DNA of 57,983 nucleotides, from positions 1 through 57,983 of the forward strand of contig JALLBK010000172.1 of NCBI GenBank assembly GCA_036940085.1, written 5' to 3'. A program made the translations under genes and the position numbers. Positions 9,539 through 19,462 of the stretch are shown here, piece by piece; the first letter of the stretch is position 1, and each line of letters opens with the position of its first letter. The notes under the pieces are model-generated. The model made no database searches. It was not told where the DNA came from and saw nothing but the letters and a program-made list of their open reading frames with translations. This stretch comes from Discostella pseudostelligera (Eukaryota > Bacillariophyta > Thalassiosirophyceae > Thalassiosirales > Thalassiosiraceae).

Positions 9539-11384
9539 TCAATGATTATGCGCATCCTGACTCCACTGAATCGTCTTCAAATCAATACCCTCCTGGACCA
9601 TCTCCCACAAAGGACTCATCTCCCTCAACCTAGTAACATGCTCCTCCAACAGCTCCAACAGAAAGTCCACCTCGGCCTCGGTTGTGAATCGACCAATACC
9701 AAATCGTAAGCTTCCGTGCGCCAACTCATCGTCCACCCCCAACGCGCGCAACACGTAGCTTGGCTCCAACGATGCCGATGTACATGCCGAACCAGAAGAG
9801 ACGGCCACATTCTTCAATGCCATTAATAGGGATTCACCCTCGACGTACGCGAACGAGTAATTGACACATCCTGGATAACGCTTCTCTGGATGTCCATTTC
9901 GAATTACCATGGGTATTCTCTCTTCAATACCTCTGCACAACCGATCACTTAAATATCCTACCCATGCCGAATCAATAGCCATTTCCTTTTGGGCCAATTC
10001 ACATGCCGCACCAAAGCCAACGCAAAGCGGATGAGGTAGGGTGCCCGATCGTAGACCACGTTCCTGACCACCACCGCTGAATAATGGCTCAAGACGAACA
10101 CGTGGACGACGTCGGACGTAGAGGGCACCCACACCCTTGGGTCCGTATACCTTGTGTGACGAGAGAGACATGAGATCGATGTGCATATCGTTCACGTCAA
10201 TAGGCAGTTTGCCGAGCATTTGTGCGGCTTCGGTATGCAGCAACAGAAAATGAATGATATAGTGTGAGAACTTGGAGTGAGGCGAGCAAACAATTACGCA
10301 ATCCCAAACTCACCATCGGTATGAAACAAAATCTTCTTCTTCCTGCACATCCTACCAATGTCCTCCAACGGTTGTCTCGTTCCAATTTCATTATTCACGG
10401 CCATGATGCTCACCAAGAGTGTATCCTCTCGCAACGCACTTTCGAACATGTCCATGTCGATCAACCCCGTGGCCTTTTCGACGGGGAGGTAGGTTACTTC
10501 ATACCCCTCCTGCTCTAGTGATCGACAAGAATCGAGGACACATTTATGTTCCGTCTGTGTGGTAACAATGTGTCGCTTTACTCCCAATGTAGTAGTATCT
10601 CCTCCCTTTACCTTACCATAAAAGTGTGCCGCTCCCTTAATGCTTAGATTATTCGATTCGGTAGCACCACTGGTAAAAATAATTTCCTTGGGACTAGCAC
10701 CAATCAAGGAGGCGACTTGAGATCGGGCATGTTCGACGACACTTTCTGATTCCCAACCGTAGGAATGTGTTCGTGAGTGAGGATTGCCGTAGGATCCAAT
10801 CTGTAATTTATACATGTAATAATATTGAATTTGTAATTGTGATCGAGATGTGAATGGTGTCAGATGATAATGGCAACAAATAATGTGCTACTAACCCCCC
10901 CCCACAATTGCGCAGAAAACGAAATGTGAACACACATCATTCCATCTCTATAACTTACCATATAAGGCATCATTTTATCCAATACACGTGGATCCAAGGG
11001 AGTTGTAGCGCTTGCATCCAAGTACGAAGCCCGGCCTTCGCGGAAGGTGCCTCGAATGCTAAATCGATTGGTGATATCATTATTTTTGTTGACATCGTCA
11101 TCATCACTTAGGGTGGCAGGAACAGCGGCAGATGAGGAAGTGGGTGTAGATGATGATACATATCTGTGATGCTGGTGAGGTAGGCTGCTGAAGAATGATG
11201 ACGAAGTTGTTGTTGTTGACGACGACGACCAAGACGTGTGCGCTGCAGCACCAGTACCAGTACTACTGCCGCCGCCTCCTCCGCAGCTGGTCGTGAGCAG
11301 TGAGGATAATGATGCAGCTGCGGCTGCTGCTCGCCCCCCACTTCGTGAGGAGATTACAAGTGGGGTTGATAGCATTCGATTCAT
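9539..11384 (-). CDS. NFS1: cysteine desulfurase, mitochondrial (NFS1/IscS type), 3 exons
   Basis: Exons (minus) 11384-10959, 10800-10314 and 10227-9539, with introns of 158 and 86 bp. The join gives 533 residues with phases consistent at both junctions. PLP-enzyme landmarks are [46 protein letters not shown], the PLP-lysine block [12 protein letters not shown] and the catalytic cysteine loop [18 protein letters not shown]. The C-terminus [16 protein letters not shown] is typical of NFS1. The enzyme removes sulfur from cysteine for Fe-S cluster assembly and tRNA thiolation in mitochondria. I chose ATG 11384 ([20 protein letters not shown]) because it gives a mitochondrial presequence; an upstream ATG at 11552 would add 56 His-rich residues. 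It shares a divergent promoter with the next gene. Confidence 0.95.
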
Positions 11385-11740
11385 CTCGAGATGGTGATGG
11401 ATCGGATGATGATATGGTAGGTTCGTAGTCCAATGGTAGTGTGGAGTGTGGGTGGGATATGATGGATCTTCGTGGCGGATTTTGCCATCTTGCACTTGCA
11501 CTTCTTGTATGGTGTTGCGGTGACGCAGCTTTGTGTCGTTTGTTGACGACATCTTGACGTCAGAACGCTGAGCTTTCCCGCCATATCTTTCGTCTCCCCG
11601 CCAAAATCTCTGCCACGTGTCATTTTCCCGCCGAATTTATTAGTCTCCCGCCAAATAATGATCCCACCACCTCATCATCTTCCGCCTCTCGCGCATCTTG
11701 CAAAGCCTCGCAACCTATGACAAGTCCTACGCTATGATGA
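11385..11740. promoter_or_regulatory. divergent promoter with four TCCCGCC-type boxes and a CACGTG box
   Basis: Between about 11574 and 11655 four boxes occur in the same orientation (TTTCCCGCCAT, TCCCCGCCAAA, TTTCCCGCCGAA, TCTCCCGCCAAA), with one CACGTG near 11612. The cluster lies between NFS1 and the plus-strand gene starting near 11741. The boxes match the E2F-type consensus TTTSSCGC closely. Confidence 0.55.
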
Positions 11741-11851
11741 ATGATGACGATGACCATGACAACAGAGAGTTCGCGTTGCGTAGCATGGGATGTGGATGGC
11801 GATTGCATTTGCTCGAATATGGCCCCGTCCTCCCATCCATCACTGCATCTC

Positions 11852-11897
<46 letters not shown>

Positions 11898-13117
11898 TGC
11901 TTCTGCTTTTGATACTATCGTCGACGACGAAGGCATCCCCACATCCACATCATGTAATTGCTGCTGCCGCCGCCACCGATGCTGCATTCTCTTCTTCACT
12001 GTTTATACGACGACCTACGATAAGAACAAAAGATGTCTACTTTATCAACAATAATGCTGGGGGTTTTGGTTTTGGCTGGAAGATGATGTCGAGGAGACGG
12101 TGCATTGATGCCAAGGAGGCGTCCACATTGTCATGGTGCACACCCACAAAATATTCGACATTGGCATCGAAACCTCATCTGACACTGTCGCCTTCTACGG
12201 CGCCGTCGACATTATCATCGATGGTATCTTCTTCATCTACCGCCATCACTACCACCGCCACTTCTCGACGCAAACTTCGACGGCATCCCATCTTCCTTCA
12301 AACCAATGCTGTGTCAAAATCCATGCCCATTCCTCATTCAAACATTTGGAAGCAGAGTTTAAAGAAATCGTCGTCACCACAATTATTCTCATCAAATCCA
12401 CAAATAATCAATGATGTACGAGTTGAATTTACCGACCCGATAGTTGGTGCGCATCAACTTCTTGTGCAATGTGGGATTATTGCTCCCGAAGTGATGCGGG
12501 AAGAACTCAATAGCAGATCATCTGAGGAAATGGAAACAATAGATCATCTTGCAAATGTGCTATCGTACTTTCAATCAATCGTATCTACAACATCATCATC
12601 TCCCAACGGCAATGATGAAGCCGAGGAATATGATAATAATAACAATCATCATCATCATCATCATCATCAAGGAAGCAATCATCGTCATCATGAAAGTGAG
12701 GTGATGGTGAATCGACACGCACTCAACAATCTAGACGAGGAGGATACAATAAAAGCAAACAATATTATCGTTTCGACAGTCGCACCATCGACGCGATCAT
12801 CATTATTGCCATTGACATCGAGCACATCGATCAAACATGCAAAGGACGGCAAATGTTGTGATGACGGTGCACATGGCAACAAATTGATTACAACATTAAT
12901 GCATGCCAAGGAAGGGGATGCAGTCTTGCTCATGGGTAAGGGATGGGAAGAAGGAGTACAAGACGAGAGCATCAATAACACGGAGGAGCAAGCGGGTCAT
13001 GTTCATCACGGCGGAATCAACTGCTGTCATGACAATGCAATATTAGCAGCAGTCCACCGCTCACCAAAGTTGAGGTCGAATCAAGAACGGATCCTTCTGA
13101 CAGTTGATTTGGCCTGA
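11741..13117 (+). CDS. uncharacterised low-complexity protein
   Basis: Open frame of 458 residues, no family recognised. The N-terminus holds a Leu/Arg alternation (LRLRLRLR then a run of leucines) encoded by a GCGTCT microsatellite at about 11858-11893, so its length is likely variable. The downstream leucine run could act as a signal or membrane segment. A globular-looking stretch is VEFTDPIVGAHQLLVQCG and following residues (about 228-290), before a His-rich tract and a C-terminal part with KEGDAVLLMGKGWEEG. The reading frame is continuous for 1.4 kb, which supports coding status. Start and function are uncertain. Confidence 0.5.
11850..11897. repeat. (GCGTCT)n microsatellite
   Basis: About six to seven tandem copies of the hexamer TGCGTC/GCGTCT inside the N-terminal part of the plus-strand ORF. 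They encode Arg-Leu alternation in that frame and Asp-Ala alternation on the antisense strand. Confidence 0.9.
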
Positions 13118-13775
13118 ACTTAATCGACCAAAACAAGGTTTGTAACGAATAATGTATGAGTAATATATCTCTATTCTCTACTTGCATATGCATCATTCTG
13201 ACACACTCCTTGGTACGACTTTTGTGTAACTGGTTGCTTTGAAAGTGCCACGACAAAATATCTGGATAGTAAAGAGGTGTAGGAGATGGACAATGATGTT
13301 CACGATGTGCATATGCCATAGTATGTGTAGGTAGTTTTGTCTGCACTCGGAAGTTCAAGGTGTGGCTCAAAAAGTGCGAGCATCGGTTGGAGTGGTAGAC
13401 AGCGGTGCAACAAAAATGGCGGGAAAGGCGGAGCGATAGCGATGACGTCAGATGTTCGCGAGCTTTCGCGACGCTCCCCGCCGCCATAATCCGAACCCTC
13501 CATAGGAGTAGCAGCCCCGCCTACCTCTACCTCTGGGTATCGTAACGATGACGCGACGAACCAGAAGGGAAAATGACGGGGAAATGATGGGAATCTGCAG
13601 GGATCGCATCGGTAGTGCGGTCCAAGCATGCCCTCATCTATCTTCACTCTTCACCAAACCCGATCTGCTGATGTGGCAGACGCGCCGACGCCACAGTCGT
13701 ACAATATTCCAACGCCGATAATATTTCCATCTGCTTAACAACCATCGAGACCATAAAACATCAGGAACAGCTATT
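13118..13775. promoter_or_regulatory. AOX upstream region
   Basis: No gene with recognisable features. A box ATGGCGGGAAAGG lies near 13413, a related CTCCCCGCCGCC near 13477, and GACGTCA-like sequence near 13443. Overlapping minus-strand ORFs of 115 and 156 residues here have no domains and lie across the promoter. Confidence 0.4.
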
Positions 13776-15515
13776 ATGATCACCACTACAACATTATTTC
13801 GTCAAGGACTGCGCCTCGCCTCGAAGCGTCGAATCAACTTCATCAACGGCACCAGCAAAGTTGATTTGTCGGCGGCGGCTGCGGCGGCACAATTCTCCAC
13901 CAACTTATTACGAGGTGCTGCTGCCGCCGCGTCTAATTCAGTTCCAGAACCGAATCTCCGTCATTTCTCTCATGCTGCTGCTACTACTGTTGGACATAAT
14001 TCGTTTGGTTTGGTGACGGATGCATCATTCTATCGGTCCCAGCTTGGAACACGTCATTCCTATTATCAAACTTCGACAAAATCGCAACAACAACAGTCTG
14101 CCGGAGGAGCAACAGCTCCAGTCATACAGGAGGAAGAATCGAAGAAAAGCAAAGCACTGCATCATCAAGCTCCTCTACCTGACTCCATTCGCTCAATCAT
14201 CCTCCAAGACCTGCGTTCCGTCGATGCCGATAACAATGGCAAGATCGGCGCTGACGAGCTCATGGCTCTGTTGCGCAAGCACAATGATACCTTCACTGAA
14301 TCGGAGATACTCGAACTAGGTGAAATATTCTACACCAGTTTAGGCGCTAGCTCTGTGGAGATTGATCGATTCATGGATGCCATTGATGCTGCGGTGGCTT
14401 CAAAGAGGGGGGTAGTGAGTAGTGCAGCCAATACGAAGGATGATTTCGTACAACCCATGGCGGCGAAGGGGAAATTTAAGACTCATCCTTTGGGTATTGG
14501 GACATGCGCATCTGAGTTCATGTTTGCCAAAACTCATGGAAAATACACCGAGGAAGAGCTCAACATTCAATTGAAACATTTGGAACCCACCACTTTCTCG
14601 GATAAGACTGCCTTGTTTGCTGTGAAATGTGTACGATTGGTATTTGATACTGGTGAGTAACGTGTATGTTTCACATCGGCAAATCATTATTTGCCTGTCT
14701 CTCACTTTCCAGGTGATCCTCTGTGTGTTCCTATTCTCTAGCTACCATGTGGAACGTTGGATCGATAACGAAGAACAAGATTCTGAACCGAGCCATCTTC
14801 CTCGAAACGATTGCCGCGATCCCAGGAATGGTTGCTGCCATTATTCGCGTAAGCTACACACTCTTTCCTTCCTCTCAATTTCTTCCTCTTCACTCATTCG
14901 CAACGAACTGATAGGTACTGATATTCTCCGTTCTGTTTTCAACCTTCCGCCCATCCATACTACACACAGCATTTCCGCTCCTTGCGCAACATGTCTCGCG
15001 ATGGTGGCATGCTCAACATGTTCCTTGAGGAGGCCAACAATGAGCGAATGCACTTACTAACTTTTATTAAAATGAAGCAACCGGGATATGCCTTCCGAGC
15101 TGCGGTAATTGGCGCTCAATTTGGCTTTGGTAGTTCCTTCCTCGCAGCGTACATGATCAATCCGGCATGGTGTCATCGTTTTGTCGGATATATTGAAGAA
15201 GAGGCATGTCATACCTACACGAAGATATTGAGGGAGATGGACAATGCTGAAACTGGGAGCTAACTAGCAATGTGGAGGTCGGAAGACGCGCCTAAAATTG
15301 CCAAGGCGTATTGGCACCTTGGCGAGCAGGGTACAATTTTGGATGTAATGAAGGCTGTTCGGGCAGATGAGGCCGAGCATAGAGATGTCAACCATGCTGT
15401 GAGTGGCATACCAACGGATGCGGTGAATCCTCTCTATGACCCACGAGACAAATTGGATCTAATGATGAAGAAGTACGTCAAGGATATTATGCGAAAGGAT
15501 GTGTCCATGACTTGA
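13776..15515 (+). pseudogene. AOX: alternative oxidase with N-terminal EF-hand, interrupted by an in-frame TAA
   Basis: Exons 13776-14652, 14742-14848 and 14970-15515, with introns of 89 and 121 bp. The spliced frame is 509 residues except for one TAA at 15261-15263 (codon 426). All diiron motifs are present: FLETIAAIPG, NNERMHLLTF, EEEACHTYT and RADEAEHRDVNH. The stop sits in the variable linker after LREMDNAETGS, and downstream conservation resumes at once, so truncated protein (425 residues) would lose the last iron ligands. The N-terminus is a mitochondrial-type presequence, and residues 150-161 (DADNNGKIGADE) form a perfect EF-hand loop. AOX oxidises ubiquinol and reduces oxygen to water at the inner mitochondrial membrane. 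The stop may be a sequencing error, a null allele or readthrough; a cryptic 60-nt intron cannot be excluded. Confidence 0.9.
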
Positions 15516-15647
15516 GTGTAGGGAGTGGCTCGAGTTATCTGTGTTGTATTTGTTATCAGATGATAGGTTGGCTGTATGGAGTAGCGAAACGATTTCCAAA
15601 CAATTAAAGAAGTAGAATTTCATGAAGTATGTCATCGAATCCTTCTT

Positions 15648-16706
15648 TTAATCCATAGTACATTGAAATGGGTATGCATCAAAACTATTGTACATCATGG
15701 CCATCATCTCGGGAACATCACAACTTAGTTCCACAACCGGGAAAATTTGCTGTAAACTTGTCACCAAATCTCGCAATGAAGAATGATAGAGTGCATAGGA
15801 TCCCGTTGGGTAATGTGGTGATAATTGCTGTGGTCGTGGATGTGAATCGAGTAATACGTATGTGTGTGAAGACGATGATGGTGCTGGAGGTGGAAGGAGC
15901 ACTAGCACAGTTTCGGGTGGCTTGGTGATGACCACAGCAATGTACGATTGTTTGTCCATGGCATCTAATTGACATTGAGATAGTGTGGCTTCCATTCCCA
16001 TTGGATTATCATCAAACGATGCATTGGATAATATTCCCTGCCGTGGAGAGTAACCGAATTGTCTTAATGACGAAAAGACGTTGCTGGTATTTTCACTACC
16101 GCTGTGGGCATGAAGTAGTTCTTCTACCGATGCATGCTCCACGCCAGAATAATGTACGAGAAAACGATGATGCAAACGTATCCCATCCTGGATTGAGGCA
16201 CTCAAAAAGTCAGAAGAAATACAATCCTCAATGTTGGTGGCAGTTGTGTCCGTCATCGTCGACTTCGTAACCGTCCTCATCCTCGTGTCGTTCATCTTTG
16301 TCAATAATTTGCATGCCATTGTCAACGCAATAGCGGTGCATGCGCTTCTCCCATTGAGACCAGTATCATTGTTGTATTGACTCACATTGCAATGTACTGC
16401 TCGAGTCGTCGTCGTGATTGAATTTTCGTTGTTATTGCCTCTGAGACCATAACCACTGCCGCTACCACTGAAGCCGCCGCCACCGCAAGAAAGCAATAAT
16501 GAATCAATAGCATTCTCCAGATTTCCAGCCGAGACATTCAATGCATGTATTGATTGTTCCCTATCGAACCCCATGGACATCAGCATTGCTACACCATCGT
16601 ATTCGTCGTGGTTTGCGGCCATGGTCATGGTTGGGCTTGGATTTTGAGTTTTGACGGACGGATGTGAATGTAAGAAAGATCCAAAAGATCCACTCTTTCC
16701 CGCCAT
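15648..16706 (-). CDS. UBA-domain protein with possible papain-like cysteine-protease domain
   Basis: 352 residues from ATG 16706 (MAGKSGSFGS); the frame is open to 16763. A UBA domain lies early (AMLMSMGFDREQSIHALNVS then NLENAIDSLLL). After a glycine-rich linker comes NGRSACTAIALTMACKLL, a pattern resembling the N-terminal catalytic-cysteine helix of papain-fold proteases. About 170 residues later comes YVLLDSHPRPQ, an Asp-x-His motif such as is used by several deubiquitinase-like proteases, and then a YALYHSSLRDLVTSLQQIFP helix. Deubiquitinase or ubiquitin-linked activity is therefore plausible but inferred. The gene is divergent from the LON-like plastid gene and ends close to the AOX 3' end. 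Confidence 0.65.
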   Translation of the reverse strand: MAGKSGSFGSFLHSHPSVKTQNPSPTMTMAANHDEYDGVAMLMSMGFDREQSIHALNVSAGNLENAIDSLLLSCGGGGFSGSGSGYGLRGNNNENSITTTTRAVHCNVSQYNNDTGLNGRSACTAIALTMACKLLTKMNDTRMRTVTKSTMTDTTATNIEDCISSDFLSASIQDGIRLHHRFLVHYSGVEHASVEELLHAHSGSENTSNVFSSLRQFGYSPRQGILSNASFDDNPMGMEATLSQCQLDAMDKQSYIAVVITKPPETVLVLLPPPAPSSSSHTYVLLDSHPRPQQLSPHYPTGSYALYHSSLRDLVTSLQQIFPVVELSCDVPEMMAMMYNSFDAYPFQCTMD

Positions 16707-16884
16707 TTTAGTTGTTGAAGTTCGAAATGGAAAATGGCGGGAAGAAAGATCCAAAGATCCCACTATGTTCCCGCCATATTTTTGAAATTGAGTTCGCTGT
16801 TCGCTCGATGCTCGATGTTCGATGCTGCGGCTGCTGAATTTCTTTTGTCATTGTGCTTGGCTCTTTTGCCCAACGACAACGACC
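16707..16884. promoter_or_regulatory. short divergent promoter with three GCGGGAA/TTCCCGC boxes
   Basis: Boxes at about 16695-16705 (TTTCCCGCCAT, overlapping the ATG of the left gene), 16732-16741 (ATGGCGGGAA) and 16768-16777 (TTCCCGCCAT). They lie between the UBA gene (-) and the LON-like gene (+). Confidence 0.55.
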
Positions 16885-18894
16885 ATGAAGAAGAATTTGG
16901 TTTGGACGACAGTGCACGGATTCGGTTTGGTGGCGACCCACGACGCCTCTGCGTTTCTTCTTGCCTCCCCATCCTGCCGATCGTTTTGTCCGAATCGGCT
17001 CAGTTCTGAAGTCGGTCGTCGTTGTCGTCGTCACTGTCGTTCGCGGCGTTCTCCCACCACTCACCGGATTTTCAAAAAGAATGTGAGGAGATCATTCGGC
17101 AATGTCCAACTATGCGCTTCCATCCCACCACCAGATAATTACAACGATGACGCTCCCCCATTTTCTGAAATGGAGAGCCCACGCGATCGTGCCCGTCGAA
17201 TGTCAATGGCACGTGAGTTGCAGAACATTTACTATAAGGCGCCACCATCGCCACCACTGACACCGCAAACCTCCTCGTTCATTCAACAACCCACAGCGCA
17301 AATGAACAGATTGAATGATAATAATAGTTTGATATATGGATCTACAGTTCTACGACACCTTCCCACACTCACAACTAACGATGGACTCGAGGGGGCCAAC
17401 GAATCGTCATCAATACTTCCTGGATATCAGTTCGTCTGGAACATTCACAATCCACATCATTGTCACATGTTTCATTCGATTCTGTCGGGGTCGTTACCTT
17501 GGTACTTTGCTCATGTGCACATTCCGAGTGTTGCATCAACAACTTCATCAGCATCTGTTGCTCCAAACGATCGGGAGGGGCAAGGGAAGACTTCAATTGT
17601 GGATAGTCTGGAATCGTACAACAACATCCAGAACAGACTCAAATTCGACAATACTCCTCTATACGGTACATTACTGAGAATCACCGATCGCAGATTTCAA
17701 GATGATGATGGGCGGATCGTATTGGCAGTTCAGGCAATCGATCGAGTTATCATACACAATGTAGCTTCCATGCCCGGCACGTTTCTGTCCACCGATGTGC
17801 AATTAGCACTGGAAAAAGAGTTGATGGATGAATTTTTTGACAAGGCGATTATGTCTAGTGCCTCCTATATTTCAAGTTGTGGCGAGGATGCATCTGAAAT
17901 CACTGATGATGAAGAAGGGGTAGGGAGTAGTAGCCGTAGTGCGCTCGTGAGCGGTGCGGCGAGAGCCGCAGCAACGGCGCACGCCTATCGAGTACGAAAG
18001 TTTGAATATCTACCCATATTTTTAGAAGAAAAGCCAACGAGACCGAGTTATGGTAGCAGCAGCAGTGCAAGCAAAGAGTCGCAGTCTCGTTTCGAGGATG
18101 TTGAACAGAGCGAAACTCCATTGGATGGCGGGGGTCCAGAATATATCTCCGTTGTGCAGCTTGCAAACTATGATGCATTCGAATTCTCGTCGATGGACAA
18201 TACTGATTCGGTGACGGCACAGGCACTCAAAACTTACTGGGACCGACTAGCAGGTGAAAATTCAAGATCTCCACCACCATCCTCGGAGGAGTACAGTGAC
18301 TTACTATTTGGTGACCATGAATCATCAGCATCGTCAACATCCTTCTTCCTACCTGAGCTTGATCTAACATCATCTTCAAAATCATTATCGTCAACTAATA
18401 CTCCATCATCGACGGAAGCAGTAGTGGCAGTAGAAATACGCGTCTGGTGCTCACTCGATACAATGATCCGCCTTCTTTCCATGGCAGTGGCGGGGGCAGT
18501 TGTACCAGTACCTACCCAGCTGTTAGGTTTACTACCTATCCACAACAACTGGCCGAGCGACTTTGCACTCGAGGAGTATGCAAATTCTCTTTCCACATCC
18601 AGGAGTTCTGTAATAGGAACTGCATTCAAAAGTCCTTTTGTGCGGGTTGACCAGATTGTAGCATCGGTACCGTCGTCATCAACTATCACCTACCCTCCGC
18701 TGCGTAGAGCCCAACGGTTATCAAACGCAATTTGGCTGCTCCTGGATGGACTCGCCATGACTGGTGCTGACCCTCCACCCCTTCCACGTGATAAAATATT
18801 GGCAATGATTATCGAAGAGCGTCTTTTTGCAGCATTGCAGACGTTGGATAGTATTAATGACATTTTGAGAAAGATCATCCCGGAAAATCAATAG
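16885..18894 (+). CDS. plastid-targeted LON-substrate-binding-domain-like protein
   Basis: 669 residues from ATG 16885 (MKKNLVWTTVHGFGLVATHD); the frame is open to an ATG at 16822. The start gives a signal peptide followed by DASAFLLAS, the ASAF-type cleavage motif of diatom plastid presequences, and then an Arg-rich transit segment. A core around residues 180-290 has an FHSILSGSLPWYFAHVHIP stretch and LYGTLLRITDRRFQDDDGRI then VLAVQAIDRVIIHN. This pattern resembles the LON N-terminal (PUA-like) domain, where a low-molecular-weight beta fold ends in DGR-x-x-V-x-x-x-G-x-x-R. The C-terminal helices (SNAIWLLLDGLAM, IEERLFAALQTLDSINDILR) are also LON-N-like. No ATPase or protease domain follows. 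The family call is tentative and the function unknown. Confidence 0.6.
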   Translation: MKKNLVWTTVHGFGLVATHDASAFLLASPSCRSFCPNRLSSEVGRRCRRHCRSRRSPTTHRIFKKNVRRSFGNVQLCASIPPPDNYNDDAPPFSEMESPRDRARRMSMARELQNIYYKAPPSPPLTPQTSSFIQQPTAQMNRLNDNNSLIYGSTVLRHLPTLTTNDGLEGANESSSILPGYQFVWNIHNPHHCHMFHSILSGSLPWYFAHVHIPSVASTTSSASVAPNDREGQGKTSIVDSLESYNNIQNRLKFDNTPLYGTLLRITDRRFQDDDGRIVLAVQAIDRVIIHNVASMPGTFLSTDVQLALEKELMDEFFDKAIMSSASYISSCGEDASEITDDEEGVGSSSRSALVSGAARAAATAHAYRVRKFEYLPIFLEEKPTRPSYGSSSSASKESQSRFEDVEQSETPLDGGGPEYISVVQLANYDAFEFSSMDNTDSVTAQALKTYWDRLAGENSRSPPPSSEEYSDLLFGDHESSASSTSFFLPELDLTSSSKSLSSTNTPSSTEAVVAVEIRVWCSLDTMIRLLSMAVAGAVVPVPTQLLGLLPIHNNWPSDFALEEYANSLSTSRSSVIGTAFKSPFVRVDQIVASVPSSSTITYPPLRRAQRLSNAIWLLLDGLAMTGADPPPLPRDKILAMIIEERLFAALQTLDSINDILRKIIPENQ

Positions 18895-19462
18895 TTCAAT
18901 ACGATATGAAAGTCAGGAGAGACAATAACCCATCCGCTGGAAATTGCTTTGGAATTGCAAAAGGATCGGATGGCATCAGACGGCGATGATGTAGTTGGGT
19001 TGTTTGCATGATCGCTACCTTGCAGCAGCAACCGATATGTTGATTTTCAATTTGTAAGTCATTAATAATAGTAAAAAATGTAGGAGTTGTAGACATTAGG
19101 AGTAGTATCTAAGCATGAGGTTGGACCTTATCTTCATCGGTCGAATTCATACCCCTCCACGTGTCAATTGTCTCCCTCCATATCACTGCCACGTGTCAAT
19201 TGTCTCCCGCCATATCAACGCCACGTGTAAGCACTAGTTTCGGTTGTCAAGAGCCGCCTGCGAATCTCTGCGTCACATGGCGATGATCGCGCGGTGACGT
19301 CATTCATCCACTATCTATGCAGATGCAGCAAACACCTCGACAGTCGACGACATCAACACCAAAACCATGATGATGTGATCCGCTACCGTAGTATCCTATG
19401 GTAGCACCCCGTCGATCAACAATAATTCTTACACAACCCCACCTCCAATAGCCAATAGAGCC
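18895..19462. promoter_or_regulatory. promoter region of the pentapeptide protein
   Basis: No gene seen. It holds the 32-bp tandem repeat with CACGTG boxes listed separately, and GACGTCA near 19296. The gene downstream encodes a plastid lumen protein, so these boxes may be light- or bZIP/bHLH-responsive; that is inference. Confidence 0.45.
19157..19229. repeat. 32-bp tandem repeat with CACGTG (2 full copies plus partial third)
   Basis: CACGTG cores begin at 19158, 19190 and 19222, exactly 32 bp apart. Copies 1 and 2 share CCACGTGTCAATTGTCTCCC and differ by a few bases after it (CTCCATATCACTG versus GCCATATCAACG), so copy 2 also creates a TCCCGCCAT box. The third copy stops after CCACGTGTAA. 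The spacing is about three helical turns, which would place binding sites on one DNA face. Confidence 0.9.

Noticed and set aside
11384..11552. Upstream N-terminal extension of NFS1
   Set aside because: It is His/Pro/Thr-rich and would put the presequence inside the protein; the ATG at 11384 gives a mitochondrial presequence.
15208..15267. 60-nt intron removing the AOX stop codon
   Set aside because: The donor (GTCATA) is weak and splicing would remove a conserved AOX helix segment (CHTYTKILREMD); kept only as an alternative in the findings.
19157..19229. Possible CRISPR-type repeat array
   Set aside because: Only about two and a half copies without spacers; it is a direct tandem duplication in a eukaryotic promoter.
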